20,543 bases of DNA from JBAWAP01 sp049589355 (GTDB lineage Bacteria > Chloroflexota > Anaerolineae > VGOG01). The notes under the pieces are model-generated. The model was not told the origin of the DNA, searched no databases, and was given only the letters and a program-made list of their open reading frames with translations. Made by a program: the position numbers and the translations under genes. The stretch is from assembly GCA_049589355.1 (NCBI GenBank), contig JBAWAP010000111.1, forward strand, positions 1 through 20,543, read 5' to 3'. Shown in pieces: positions 4,995-13,243 of this stretch (positions are counted from its first letter, which is position 1; each line of letters opens with the position of its first letter).

Positions 4995-7187
4995 CTACCG
5001 AACAAAACTCCCCGTCCAAATGGGCAGGTCCGGCTTCGGCTCCAGCGCCTGCCAGGCCTCGTCGGTCAGGCGATCGTCCATGGGCTGGGTGAACTCGTAG
5101 TAGGAGAAGACCCCGCCCTGAGTGGCCACCAACTTTCCCTCCACCGACGCGATGGCGTAGATGAGGAAAGCATCGCCCACGCCCTCCTCCAGCACTTGTC
5201 CGGTGTTGGTGTCGGTGTGCACGTCGGCGACGACAGCCATGCGCTCGTCGGCCTCGGAGGTGATCTGCTCTTTCACCTTGGCCGAGAAGGTGGTGATGCC
5301 TTCCAGGATGCCGCCGATGTTGCGGATCAGTTCGTATTCCTCCTCGCTCAAAGCCTGCCCCACTAGCTCCTTCTCCGCCATCGTCTTCAGGGAGAGGAGC
5401 AGTGACTCCAGGCGCTCCAGCTTGTCCCTGTATTCAGCGTCGAGCAACCCCCGTCCCTCTAAACCTGCCCGCATCTGTTTAGCCAGGGCGGCCAGCCGGG
5501 CGTAAACCTCGGGTTGCGGCTCTACGTAGCCCTTCACTGCTTCTGGCTGAGGCATGATGCCGGTGGCTTTCATGGTGTAGCTCTGCTTGGCATAGAGGAT
5601 GGTATCGTGGCGCAGCTCCGTCCAGGAACCGAGGAAGGTGTTGATATCCTTATCTACCCAGCCCTGGTTCTGCATGAAGCTAGGATACCCCTCGCCCTTG
5701 ATCTCCAGCAGGGGACGCAAGGCATAGAGCCAGCTCCAGTAGAGGTTCTCCACCCATTGTTCCGGCGGAAGCTGGCCGAACTCGTTCCGCAGCTTCTGCA
5801 TTTGCTCCATGTAGTTGGCGTAGCGACCCTCCTCGTAGTCATGGAGCAGAATCACGTAGGCCCGTGGCGAGCCCAGGGCAGCGGCGACGTCCAACCCTTT
5901 GGGGAAGAGACGCGGATCGTCCTGGGTACCAACCTTGTCGTAGACCAACTGCTGGAAGATGTAGGAGTCGGGGATGAAGCGCTGGCCCATGAAACGAAAG
6001 CCCTTGGTCACCTCCTCCGGCTTCTCTCGGTCGGTGACGTAGGAGGAGACGATCTTGGGTGGGCGCAAAGTCATGGCTTGCTCGATGAACTCGTCCAGTT
6101 TGGCCTGATCCTCCAGGTCAGCCAACGTCAGTTGATCCCCGTAGACCTCCTTGACCAACTGAGCGTAGTCGTAGATGTTCAGGTCGTCGGCCTTGCCCAC
6201 GAAGAAGACCGTTGGCTCGTAGATGCGCTCCCAGACAGCCAGAGCTGACTCTGCGCCCACCTGAGCGTTCTGCAGGGCGGCCACGATGAGGATGGCCTGC
6301 CGGGTCTCCATCCGCCCGGCCTCGCTGGCCTCATGGCTATCGCCAGGCTTCAGGCGGAACATCATCCTCCCGTACCACATCATGGCCCTGAAGTAGCGCT
6401 GGAAAGTTTCATTGCGGGTATAATGACCGCGGGGCACGTACTGGCTGTAGTCCTCCTTGTAGCCGAAGATGGGCGATTCGGCGAAGCCCTGGTGAGCCCC
6501 GATGAGATCCAACTCGGCGTTGACATCCTCAGCTACGTCACCGGCTATTGGGGTGCTGGGGTCGAGCAGGACTGAGGCCACGGAGAAAAAGGCCAGGTTG
6601 CGCCTGGCAGCCTCCTGCAGCTTACCCGATGCCGCCGAGTACTGCTCCTCGGCGACTTCTATCATAACTGCGTTCAGACCCTGCAGATCGTTGACGAAGT
6701 GCTGGATCTCGGCGGAACGCAGGGTGTAATCGTAGAGGATGTGATAGGTGTGGAGCAGGGCATCGGTGGTCACGAAGATCGGGATGCCCCGCTCTTTGGC
6801 CGACTTGTAGACCTCGTAGATCTGAGCCACCCGGCCGGGCACCACCACGAAGCCGTTCTCCTCCAACAAAGCTCGCTGCTCATCGCTCAGCCCCATCAGC
6901 AGGTCGGGGTTGGCCACCTGGCCCAGGTTGATCTCGTAGCCCGGCACAGTTGGCTGGGCCTCGACCTGATAGGGAACATAATCAGCAAAGCCCCCAGGCA
7001 CTGTCTCGGCGATGGCGTACGCTACGTGGATCGGCGTCTTCGTTGGCTTTGCCTCCGGCGTCGGTGTAGCCTTTGCCTCCGGCGTTGGCGTGGCTTCCTT
7101 AGTTGGGGTAACAGGTTCCCGCTGTGGCGCACAGCCGGCCAAGAAAGCGATGATCAGCAACAGGGGAAATACAAATCGCATGTTCAT
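4995..7187 (-). CDS. DUF3160 lipoprotein
   Basis: Predicted lipoprotein of 730 residues. The signal peptide FVFPLLLIIAFLAGC has a lipobox LAGC with Cys at about residue 19. A low-complexity linker of repeated TPTPEA follows (about residues 27-52), typical of Chloroflexota cell-surface lipoproteins. The rest is one large domain of the DUF3160 family (VPGRVAQIYEVYKSAKERGIPIFVTTDALLHTYH, MMWYGRMMFRLKP, FRFMGQRFIPDSYI in separate blocks), whose function is unknown. Start ATG 7187 has GAGGAGG six to seven bases upstream. The capA-like gene lies 67 bp upstream on the same strand with no terminator between, so the two are probably co-transcribed as a cell-envelope unit. Confidence 0.9.
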   Translation of the reverse strand: MNMRFVFPLLLIIAFLAGCAPQREPVTPTKEATPTPEAKATPTPEAKPTKTPIHVAYAIAETVPGGFADYVPYQVEAQPTVPGYEINLGQVANPDLLMGLSDEQRALLEENGFVVVPGRVAQIYEVYKSAKERGIPIFVTTDALLHTYHILYDYTLRSAEIQHFVNDLQGLNAVMIEVAEEQYSAASGKLQEAARRNLAFFSVASVLLDPSTPIAGDVAEDVNAELDLIGAHQGFAESPIFGYKEDYSQYVPRGHYTRNETFQRYFRAMMWYGRMMFRLKPGDSHEASEAGRMETRQAILIVAALQNAQVGAESALAVWERIYEPTVFFVGKADDLNIYDYAQLVKEVYGDQLTLADLEDQAKLDEFIEQAMTLRPPKIVSSYVTDREKPEEVTKGFRFMGQRFIPDSYIFQQLVYDKVGTQDDPRLFPKGLDVAAALGSPRAYVILLHDYEEGRYANYMEQMQKLRNEFGQLPPEQWVENLYWSWLYALRPLLEIKGEGYPSFMQNQGWVDKDINTFLGSWTELRHDTILYAKQSYTMKATGIMPQPEAVKGYVEPQPEVYARLAALAKQMRAGLEGRGLLDAEYRDKLERLESLLLSLKTMAEKELVGQALSEEEYELIRNIGGILEGITTFSAKVKEQITSEADERMAVVADVHTDTNTGQVLEEGVGDAFLIYAIASVEGKLVATQGGVFSYYEFTQPMDDRLTDEAWQALEPKPDLPIWTGSFVR

Positions 7188-7254
7188 AACATTCCTCCTC
7201 CCTCAGTTTTGTCCACATATTGGACGTTTGTGGCCTTCGAAAGGTTCCCTCTCT

Positions 7255-9006
7255 CTACCATCCGCTAGCTTTGAAAACTGCCTCCAGCAGGGCACAGCGC
7301 TCCGAAGCACTGGCTAAGCGAGGCTGGGCATAGTCTTCCAGCATGGCTGTGACCAGCTCTGTGCTAATGTGCCGCCCCCGGTAGATAGCATGGCGAGCGA
7401 TGAACTCCTGCCGCGTGCCCAGTGAAAACATCTGATCGAAGAAAAGGTTGCCCAGGCCGTAAGTAATGAAGCCATTGTCCCGGAACTCCATTCCCATTGG
7501 GTGATGGGATTGGCTGCCGCTGACGATGCTCGCTCCGGCATCGGCCATCCCCCTGAAGTCAACCACTTGCTCTGGCGTGGGTACATAATCGTAGTGCTCT
7601 ACGTACTGAAATGTCATGATCACCACGTCCACTTCGTTCTTCAGACGGGCGATCTCATCGTGCATGAAGGCATAGTCGCAGGGGGCTGAACCAGGCCCGT
7701 CGGCTGTGGCCCAATCGTACTCCGGCCCCCAGTAGTTGCAGCCCAGGAAAGCCAGGTAGTTGCCATTGGATTCAACGATCAGCGGCGCTTGGGCAGCCGC
7801 CAGATCGCGCCCCCCAGCGTAGTAGAGCATCCCGGCCTCATCGTAGAGCGCCAACGTGTCGAGCATGGCTTGAGCCCCGTAGTCGTTCATGTGATTGCCC
7901 GTCAATTCGATGATGTCAGCGCCCACGTACTTCAGCAACTCCAAATATCGGGGAGCGCTACAGAACACGAGGTCCTCCTGCACCGGATCTGGTGGCGGGC
8001 AGGAGTCTACAAAAGGGATCTCGTTGCTGATATGGGTCAGGTCCGCGTTTCTCAGCACATCGCCAATCTTGAGGGCTGGATAGAGGAGGCCCTTGGTTTC
8101 CATCCTCCAGGCCGTGGCTCGCACCAGGGCCATCACGCCGGTCATGGCAAGCACGGTCATGCGCTCGACATCGCGATTGGTGAGAGGCGCGCTCAAGGCG
8201 GCACGCAAATCCGCTGCAGCCAACGGCGGCCCAGCAATCCCCACCTGGACAACGAGTGGATAGCTATCCATGTCCAGGCCCTTGTTCAAGATGGAAGCGC
8301 CGTCTAGCTGGAGCACCTTCCAACGGGGCTCCAACTCATCGAAAGGCACGACAGCCCACGAGGGGCGCCTGGCCCAAGCTTTGTCGAGGAGCACCTCAGC
8401 GGGGACGATCTCCACCGCACCAGCAGACGGCGGACCCAACAAAGCTGAGAGTGCAGCCTCTGTTTCAGCGGTCATCAGCAAGGGAGATTGATTGAAGGGG
8501 GCGGCAACCGTCCCCTGCCACGCCCACTCAAAGTCGCTCCAAGCGACGTCGTCTATCAGAGTGGGGAAGGGAGCAACCAGGGCATAGACCCACCAGGCCA
8601 CAGTTGTTGCCGGCGCGGTCAGCGCTACGCCCACGCGCACGTCAGCCCCTTCCTCCGTCAGCGCCCAGGCGTAATCATCCGCCTGGCTTTCAACTAGAGC
8701 CTGTAAGGCCGCTCGGACAGCACCAGGAACCGCTTCCTCGACCCAAAGTGTTGAAGGAGGAATTGGGGTGGGTGTCACTGTGGGTAGAGGTGGAGTAGGG
8801 GGTTGAGTTGGCGTCGCTGTAGGTAAAGGTGGGGTGGGGGGTGAGGTTGGTGTCGCTGTGGGGAGTGGGGTTGGCGTCACTGCAGGGGGTGGTGAAGTCG
8901 GTAATGGGGTAGGCACCCCCGTCGGTGCGACCTCGGCGCAGCCATCCAAGATGATCAGGGTGATCAGCAACCCACTGAAAATCACCCGCTTACCCAAGGT
9001 CCCCAT
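7255..9006 (-). CDS. CapA/PgsA-type metallophosphatase-like lipoprotein with N-terminal extra domain
   Basis: A lipoprotein (signal RVIFSGLLITLIILDGC, Cys at about residue 24 from ATG 9006) with a Pro/Thr-rich linker of about 60 residues made of 13-residue repeats. Next comes a region of about 190 residues resembling a periplasmic-binding fold, and then a CapA domain (PF09587, the capsule / poly-gamma-glutamate synthesis family with a calcineurin-like fold). CapA landmarks are LAMTGVMAL, THISNEIPF, DIIELTGNHMNDYG, VVIMTFQYVEHYDYVPTPEQ, GSQSHHPMG and YGLGNLFFDQ; the usual LVGDIML start is degenerate here. ATG 9006 is preferred because the promoter starts transcription near 9035. GTG 9021 or TTG 9030 are in frame and possible; no start has a well-spaced binding site. 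The substrate is unknown. Confidence 0.88.
   Translation of the reverse strand: MGTLGKRVIFSGLLITLIILDGCAEVAPTGVPTPLPTSPPPAVTPTPLPTATPTSPPTPPLPTATPTQPPTPPLPTVTPTPIPPSTLWVEEAVPGAVRAALQALVESQADDYAWALTEEGADVRVGVALTAPATTVAWWVYALVAPFPTLIDDVAWSDFEWAWQGTVAAPFNQSPLLMTAETEAALSALLGPPSAGAVEIVPAEVLLDKAWARRPSWAVVPFDELEPRWKVLQLDGASILNKGLDMDSYPLVVQVGIAGPPLAAADLRAALSAPLTNRDVERMTVLAMTGVMALVRATAWRMETKGLLYPALKIGDVLRNADLTHISNEIPFVDSCPPPDPVQEDLVFCSAPRYLELLKYVGADIIELTGNHMNDYGAQAMLDTLALYDEAGMLYYAGGRDLAAAQAPLIVESNGNYLAFLGCNYWGPEYDWATADGPGSAPCDYAFMHDEIARLKNEVDVVIMTFQYVEHYDYVPTPEQVVDFRGMADAGASIVSGSQSHHPMGMEFRDNGFITYGLGNLFFDQMFSLGTRQEFIARHAIYRGRHISTELVTAMLEDYAQPRLASASERCALLEAVFKASGW
8774..8875. repeat. 39-bp coding minisatellite in the CapA linker
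   Basis: Two complete 39-bp copies (8774-8812 and 8813-8851) and a partial third encode 13-residue units rich in Pro and Thr. A 39-bp period keeps the reading frame, so linker length can change without breaking the gene. Confidence 0.6.
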
Positions 9007-9041
9007 CCTTTCTCGAATCACATCGGGCAAAACCTGCCCCT

Positions 9042-9070
9042 ATTATAGCGCCAATCTCAAAAGATGTCCA
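9042..9070 (-). promoter_or_regulatory. Promoter of the CapA lipoprotein gene
   Basis: TGGACA (9065-9070), 17-bp spacer, perfect TATAAT (9042-9047) on the minus strand. Confidence 0.65.
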
Positions 9071-9098
9071 GAGAGCGTACTCCTTGAACAGCAACAGA

Positions 9099-9131
9099 AA
9101 AGGGCCAGCAGATGCGAAGTGCTGGCCCTTT
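9099..9131 (-). terminator. Intrinsic terminator after the 74-residue hypothetical gene
   Basis: 12-bp perfect arms (AAAGGGCCAGCA and its complement at 9099-9110 and 9120-9131), a 9-nt loop, then CTTTTCTGTT on the minus strand. Confidence 0.75.
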
Positions 9132-9162
9132 CGGTTCAAAAACCACCTCGATCCTATGACCC

Positions 9163-9387
9163 TTAGGATCGTTCCCCATTCTTGATGCGAAACTCCGTTG
9201 CAGCTTTGCTAATATCCTCGACACTCCTCTCTGGCCAGAGGCTCTTTTGCCACTCCGTGTAGTCAAAGGGTTCTCTCATAAGGAGCGTAATGAACCTCTC
9301 GGCCTCAACGTGTCCCAGGGCATCGGCTAGAGCTTTCAGGCCCCTTACCGCAGACAACAGCCCTCTTGGAGAGACTGCTCTCTCCAC
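9163..9387 (-). CDS. Small conserved-looking hypothetical protein
   Basis: A 74-residue soluble, charged protein read from GTG 9387; the core reads LKALADALGHVEAERFITLL followed by MREPFDYTEWQ and SVEDISKAATEF. It looks like small proteins of unknown function, some near toxin-antitoxin loci, but I cannot name a family. The frame stays open up to 9642, but that part runs through a terminator and into the neighbouring gene and is not coding. The near-consensus promoter at 9394-9422 starts transcription about at 9387, so GTG 9387 would be leaderless. TTG 9357 (M-S-A-V-R-G-L-K) with GAGGG three bases upstream is the alternative. It is a monocistronic unit with its own promoter and terminator. Confidence 0.65.
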   Translation of the reverse strand: MERAVSPRGLLSAVRGLKALADALGHVEAERFITLLMREPFDYTEWQKSLWPERSVEDISKAATEFRIKNGERS

Positions 9388-9393
9388 GTTTAA

Positions 9394-9422
9394 AGTATAG
9401 CACAACCTCACAGCCGTGTCAA
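9394..9422 (-). promoter_or_regulatory. Near-consensus promoter of the small hypothetical gene
   Basis: TTGACA (9417-9422), 17-bp spacer, TATACT (9394-9399) on the minus strand. It decides that the coding region starts at or below 9387. Confidence 0.75.
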
Positions 9423-9496
9423 TGGCGATGCCCATCCTGCCCATCCTGAAATTCTCGAAAAGCCAACCTCGTAAGGTATCAGTCCCACAAGGCAGT

Positions 9497-9532
9497 ATAA
9501 AAGCCACCATAGGTTTGAAGCCCTGGTGGCTT
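9497..9532 (-). terminator. Intrinsic terminator after the ice-binding-like gene
   Basis: 9-bp arms AAGCCACCA/TGGTGGCTT (9524-9532 and 9501-9509) followed by TTAT, giving TTTTAT on the minus strand; 14-nt loop. Confidence 0.65.
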
Positions 9533-9569
9533 AGAAATGGCGGCACACCCCCGATGGAGGCACAAAAGT

Positions 9570-11147
9570 CTAGCTCCCGCGCATCCTGGTTAACGCAGTT
9601 ACGAGAACAGTGAGCGCAGCGATCGCTGCCAGCCCCAGCCACGGCACCAGCAGCTCAACCCTGTTCATCGGCACGATGACCCCGCCCACGGGGGCTGGCT
9701 TCCAAACGGTCACGGTGGTGTCGCAAACCGGAAGCTCTTCGTCGGAGTCAATGCAGACATAGTTGACGATGGTGCCTGTAGCACCAGTATTGACGGTGAC
9801 AGTATAGGTCAGAGTGCCCGAAGCGTTCTTGTTGAGTGTGACACCACCAGCGGCGGGCCAGCGGATGACGCCACCTGCCCCCCCGTTGTTGGACGTGAAG
9901 TTCGCATCGTTGGTGGCACTGACAAACGTGACCTTGGTCTCGTCGTAGTCGTCCTGGATGAAGACGTTGTGCTGCGTACTGAGCGCCTTGTACTTGATGG
10001 TGTAGCGCAGGGTATCACCAGCCAACACTTGTCCACCATTCAGATCCTCCACCACTTTCGTCAGTTCCAGCTCCGCTGGCCCGACGCGGTAGTTGTCGCC
10101 CTTGGTGTCCAGCTTGACCTGATACTCGCCACAGTCGCCAGCCAGGATCTGGTAGGCAGGGAAGCAAAACTGGCCGGTGCCTCCTGTGCAGCTACCGCCC
10201 ACGTTGCCACCTGTAAACGAACAGCTACCATCTACGGTGACAGTCCCGGACGCCACTACCTGGTTAGGATCGCAGGATGCAGGGAGGCCAGTAATGGACC
10301 ATGTGTAGGTGCCTGCTGCAAACGCACCATTGATGTAAACCACATCTCCGGCCGCGTAGTGATTGACATCTTGCGTCCAGTCCCCGCAGTCGTTCTTGGT
10401 CGTCCAGATGGCGGTCGGGGCGGCGCAGGCCACGGGGGTGACGGTATTGGTATCCATCGTCACTGCGCCATTTCGCGCCAAGGCCCTACCGTCCAGGCTG
10501 GCGCCCGTATTCAGGGTGATGCTCTGGAGCGCGAGAATATTCCCCGCGAACGCAGTGGTTGTACCGAGAGTCGCGGAGCTGCCGACCTGCCAAAACATGT
10601 TGCAACTTTGACCGCCATTGATGAAGACAACAGACGAGTTGCTAGCGGTCGTGAGCGAGCTGCCGATCTTGAAAACCCAGACCGCATTGGCGTTGCCCTG
10701 GGCGTCGAGAACGAGTGCCCCCGTCAACTGAGCCGACGAGCTAAAACAATAGACACCTGGCGTGAGTGTGAGTCCACCCAGATCCTGACCAGTCAAATCG
10801 GTATTGCACGCCTGGCCGGCGAGAGCGTTGTACGCAGTGGTGACATCGCTCTGAGCCTGCTGCGCGACCGCATCACCTGCGTGGGTCGTGCCTGGAGGAA
10901 CGACGATCCCCGGAGGAAAGCCAGTGATCGCGAGACCTGGCCAGACACCCAGATCTCCATTGACAACGGTCCCGCCGGTATTGGTCACCGTCGAGCCGCC
11001 CAGGACCGCGAAGCTCGCCGCCACACCTAGTCCCGGCGAGGTGGCCGTGAGCGGGGCCGCAGACATGCCCGCCGCGGGAAGCGCGACGAACAGGACAATG
11101 ACGACGAGTCCCGTGGTAACTTGGGTCAGATTAGGTACGCGTGACAT
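9570..11147 (-). CDS. Ice-binding-like surface protein (DUF3494) with DUF11-like repeat and C-terminal anchor
   Basis: An exported protein of 525 residues. An N-terminal signal segment (LVVIVLFVALPAAGMSAAP) is followed by an ice-binding-like DUF3494 domain at about residues 30-245: FAVLGGSTVTNTGGTVVNGD, TPGVYCFSSSAQLTG, VWVFKIGSSLTT, FWQVGSSATLGT and GNILALQSITL. A Cys-rich segment follows (about 250-350), then a DUF11-like beta-sandwich starting LELTKVVEDLNGG (about 355-475), and a C-terminal GGVIVPMNRVELLVPWLGLA membrane anchor with TRMRGS as the basic tail. Such proteins bind ice or serve as adhesins. The start is ATG 11147 with AGGAGG six bases upstream; ATG 11153 abuts the binding site and is too close. 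It is a single-gene unit with a consensus promoter and terminator. Confidence 0.9.
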   Translation of the reverse strand: MSRVPNLTQVTTGLVVIVLFVALPAAGMSAAPLTATSPGLGVAASFAVLGGSTVTNTGGTVVNGDLGVWPGLAITGFPPGIVVPPGTTHAGDAVAQQAQSDVTTAYNALAGQACNTDLTGQDLGGLTLTPGVYCFSSSAQLTGALVLDAQGNANAVWVFKIGSSLTTASNSSVVFINGGQSCNMFWQVGSSATLGTTTAFAGNILALQSITLNTGASLDGRALARNGAVTMDTNTVTPVACAAPTAIWTTKNDCGDWTQDVNHYAAGDVVYINGAFAAGTYTWSITGLPASCDPNQVVASGTVTVDGSCSFTGGNVGGSCTGGTGQFCFPAYQILAGDCGEYQVKLDTKGDNYRVGPAELELTKVVEDLNGGQVLAGDTLRYTIKYKALSTQHNVFIQDDYDETKVTFVSATNDANFTSNNGGAGGVIRWPAAGGVTLNKNASGTLTYTVTVNTGATGTIVNYVCIDSDEELPVCDTTVTVWKPAPVGGVIVPMNRVELLVPWLGLAAIAALTVLVTALTRMRGS

Positions 11148-11174
11148 TGGCATCCTCCTAAGATTAGGTGTGTA

Positions 11175-11189
11175 TGTGCACAATGCACA
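11175..11189. promoter_or_regulatory. Palindrome at the start of the ice-binding-like transcript
   Basis: TGTGCA-CAA-TGCACA is a perfect inverted repeat placed at the predicted transcription start (about 11188), a typical repressor position. Confidence 0.4.
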
Positions 11190-11194
11190 CTTGC

Positions 11195-11223
11195 ATTTTA
11201 CAATCAAAGACTACAGTTGTCAA
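11195..11223 (-). promoter_or_regulatory. Promoter of the ice-binding-like gene
   Basis: Perfect TTGACA (11218-11223), 17-bp spacer, TAAAAT (11195-11200) on the minus strand. Confidence 0.75.
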
Positions 11224-11304
11224 ATTGGCGAGATGAGCGCCATACTTTAGTGGGGTGCTACCCAGAAAGCCGGCTCATAGCATTAACGTTGAATTATCCT
11301 TTCC

Positions 11305-11751
11305 TTACCTGTTCATGATCTTGCGAAATGACACATACAGATCAGACAGCCGATCGGCGGAAGCCGGATCACTACGAGCCAGCAGGGTGATGATTTCATC
11401 ACGTCGGGTAAACAGCGGCTGTACTCCCTCTCTTTGCGCCAGCGAGAAGGCCGAAGCATCCCCGCGGTCAATTTCTGCCCGTAAGAAAGTAAAAAAGTTA
11501 CTGGCCGCTAGCCGGGCTGACTCATACTCGCCCCGCCGCGCGTCGATGACGGCTGATGCCAGGGCATTCTGCATCTGGGCCAGGCTTAATTGGTGTTCTG
11601 CCTCAGACAGACGACTGGAAGATTCACGAGACGTGAGCCACATGGGGACGAAGCCGAGCAGGAAGGCGATGAGCAGCAGGGCAGCATAGATGATGACCCG
11701 CCGCATCCAGTGAGTAGACTTGACTGGTTTAGGTGGCATGTTTTCGCTCAT
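11305..11751 (-). CDS. Membrane-anchored hypothetical protein
   Basis: 148 residues. A short polar N-terminus (MSENMPPKPVKSTHWMRR) is followed by one transmembrane helix (VIIYAALLLIAFLLGFVPMW, about residues 19-38) and a helical, probably coiled-coil domain of about 105 residues containing SRLSEAEHQLSLAQMQNALA and DARRGEYESARLAASNFF. The inside-positive N-terminus suggests the helical domain faces outside. No enzyme motif is seen and the family is not recognised. The N-terminal MSEN also begins the YggT gene product upstream. No Shine-Dalgarno site precedes ATG 11751. It may be read from the YggT-GlsB transcript, 146 bp upstream, or from an unseen promoter. Confidence 0.75.
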   Translation of the reverse strand: MSENMPPKPVKSTHWMRRVIIYAALLLIAFLLGFVPMWLTSRESSSRLSEAEHQLSLAQMQNALASAVIDARRGEYESARLAASNFFTFLRAEIDRGDASAFSLAQREGVQPLFTRRDEIITLLARSDPASADRLSDLYVSFRKIMNR

Positions 11752-11818
11752 AGTAACTACTTTGGATGAGTGATACCAAACTCGGTGGCTCTGTTTTCAG
11801 AAACTCACTCGCTCACGA

Positions 11819-11873
11819 CGTAGAGCACGCTGAAGAGTGCCCGTAGACCTCTCCGCCCTCAGCCTGCTCTACG
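11819..11873. repeat. Inverted repeat between GlsB-like and hypothetical genes
   Basis: 9-bp perfect arms CGTAGAGCA (11819-11827) and TGCTCTACG (11865-11873), 37-nt loop, no T-run. Possibly an RNA-processing or attenuating hairpin. Confidence 0.4.
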
Positions 11874-11897
11874 GTGACTGGTGAGAAGCGCCAGAGA

Positions 11898-12173
11898 CTA
11901 ACGTTGATATGAACCTCGGCCGCTGCCGCGCAGGAGACGGATGACGAAGAGCACGACGACCGCGCCAAGAAACGCGACCACGATGCTGGTCAGATTGAAG
12001 CCATTGACCGCATCCGGCATGTTAAAGAGCCGTGACGCCAGGAAGCCGCCCAGCAGTCCGCCGACGACGCCTACGATGATGTCGCCCAGCAGGCCGAAGC
12101 CTGTGCCTTGCACCACTAGCCCGGCCAGCCATCCGGCGATGGCCCCGACGACGATCCAAGATAACAGTCCCAT
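11898..12173 (-). CDS. GlsB/YeaQ/YmgE family small membrane protein
   Basis: 91 residues with the Gly-rich three-helix pattern of this family: LLSWIVVGAIAGWLAGLVVQ, then LGDIIVGVVGGLLGGFLASR, and a last helix IVVAFLGAVVVLFVIRLL. These are inner-membrane proteins linked to envelope or general stress; transglycosylase association has been proposed for some, without a firm mechanism. ATG 12173 has AGGAGG seven bases upstream. The YggT-like gene ends 22 bp upstream on the same strand, so they form an operon. Confidence 0.9.
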   Translation of the reverse strand: MGLLSWIVVGAIAGWLAGLVVQGTGFGLLGDIIVGVVGGLLGGFLASRLFNMPDAVNGFNLTSIVVAFLGAVVVLFVIRLLRGSGRGSYQR

Positions 12174-12195
12174 TTGATTGCCTCCTTATCCTTAG

Positions 12196-12702
12196 TTAGC
12201 GCTTGATGGTGTGGGTCGAATGCTCGGTGCCTGTGCCGGCTACGCTGCCCGGCGTCTGCTCACGCACCGATCGGGTGACCGTGCGCGCGCTGGGCCGATC
12301 GGCCACGATTTGGATCACGCGCACGAGGCCCCAGAAAAGCAGCGCATAGACGGCCATAGCAATGAGGGTCGTCAGTTCGAGGGTCGTTCCACCGGACACG
12401 GGCGTCCCGATCAAGTCGTTGAACGGCGCCACGAACACCCCCGTAATTCCATAGATGAAAGCGGCGAAGCCGCTGTGCGGATTGGCCGCAATCAAGTGCA
12501 ACACGAAGCGGATCCCCAGCAAAATCTCCAGTGCGCCCAGGATGGTATAGACGATCCGGTTGATCTGGACCAACCGCAGCCGCCGCTCCGCCGCGACGTC
12601 GCGTGTCACCTGCTCAGTCGCCGCGTAGCCCGGTTGTTGAGTGGTCACCGTTTCTTCGCGGCGATCGACCGCTACTTCATTGATGTGTTGATTCTCTGAC
12701 AT
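12196..12702 (-). CDS. YggT family membrane protein
   Basis: 168 residues. A hydrophilic N-terminal region of about 45 residues precedes the YggT core: INRIVYTILGALEILLGIRF (helix 1), a loop with NPHSGFAAFIYGIT and APFNDLIG, and a helix LTTLIAMAVYALLFWGLVRV. A polar Thr/Ser-rich tail of about 35 residues follows. YggT proteins are small integral membrane proteins connected with osmotic or envelope function; the exact role is unknown. The start is ATG 12702 with AAAGGAG five bases upstream. The MITE-like element at 12734-12908 lies only 31 bp upstream of the start, in the expected leader or promoter region. Confidence 0.88.
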   Translation of the reverse strand: MSENQHINEVAVDRREETVTTQQPGYAATEQVTRDVAAERRLRLVQINRIVYTILGALEILLGIRFVLHLIAANPHSGFAAFIYGITGVFVAPFNDLIGTPVSGGTTLELTTLIAMAVYALLFWGLVRVIQIVADRPSARTVTRSVREQTPGSVAGTGTEHSTHTIKR

Positions 12703-12733
12703 GGTATCTCCTTTGTATCTCCTAGTAATTCGT

Positions 12734-12908
12734 CAAATTTAAGGTGATTTAAGAACTCGGGAGAGGGGGCTAATACGAGTCGTTATGGTTAACAACTCGC
12801 CGATTTTGCCGATAATATGCTCACTGAAGTTCAGCTTGTCGGCTTGAATTGCCCTAATTCGCCTTTGAAACCGTCCTGACGGCGAGTTCTTAAAACGGCT
12901 TAAATTTG
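12734..12908. mobile_element. MITE-like element with 26-bp terminal inverted repeats
   Basis: The ends (12734-12759 and 12883-12908) are 26-bp inverted repeats matching at 23 positions, with CAAATTTAAG outside and TTTAAGAACTCG inside. The 123-bp interior is full of further stems: CGAGTCGTTA/TAACAACTCG (12775-12798), GCCGA/TCGGC, GAATT/AATTC and CCGTC/GACGG (12871-12882). A non-autonomous transposable element or a structured RNA would both fit. No transposase or clear target duplication is seen. Confidence 0.6.
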
Positions 12909-13243
12909 TTTTCCGGACAAAGTGGCTCTGCGATTCGTAATACCGCAGACAACGCATGCCGCGATGTCCCACGGCACGGGCCGAGTCGTACTAATGCTCG
13001 CCAGTGAACAATCTGAGAATAGGTCAGGACTTTTGGCTTATAGATGTTCCTCCTTTCTTAACTCGCCCCCACTGTCGCGATATTGCGGGAACATGACGGG
13101 CATGACAGCAGACGTTCGTTATCCCCCTCGGCTTTTGAGAGTCGGCCTTCTCCGATCTTGGTCTGAGCGCCCCTAACGCTCTGCGCGGTAGCGTCCCCTC
13201 GACCTGACGACTCTTCTCTCTCGTAGAGAGCCGCCTAACAATT
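12909..13243. other. Gene-poor stretch
   Basis: No convincing coding region on either strand. Only minor features are visible, such as the small hairpin CTCTCTCGTAGAGAG near 13216-13230 and a well-spaced but startless AAAGGAGG on the minus strand near 13051-13058. Confidence 0.45.

Noticed and set aside
9388..9642. Upstream extension of the 74-residue gene to a 159-residue protein starting at 9642
   Set aside because: It runs through the promoter and terminator at 9394-9532 and overlaps the end of the ice-binding-like gene; only the C-terminal part looks coding.
9969..11030. 353-codon plus-strand ORF
   Set aside because: It is the antisense shadow of the ice-binding-like gene, whose protein has clear domain motifs, a promoter and a binding site.
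12739..12972. 77-codon minus-strand ORF across the MITE-like element
   Set aside because: The start is a GTG without a ribosome binding site, and most of the frame lies in structured repeat DNA; it may be a by-product of the element.
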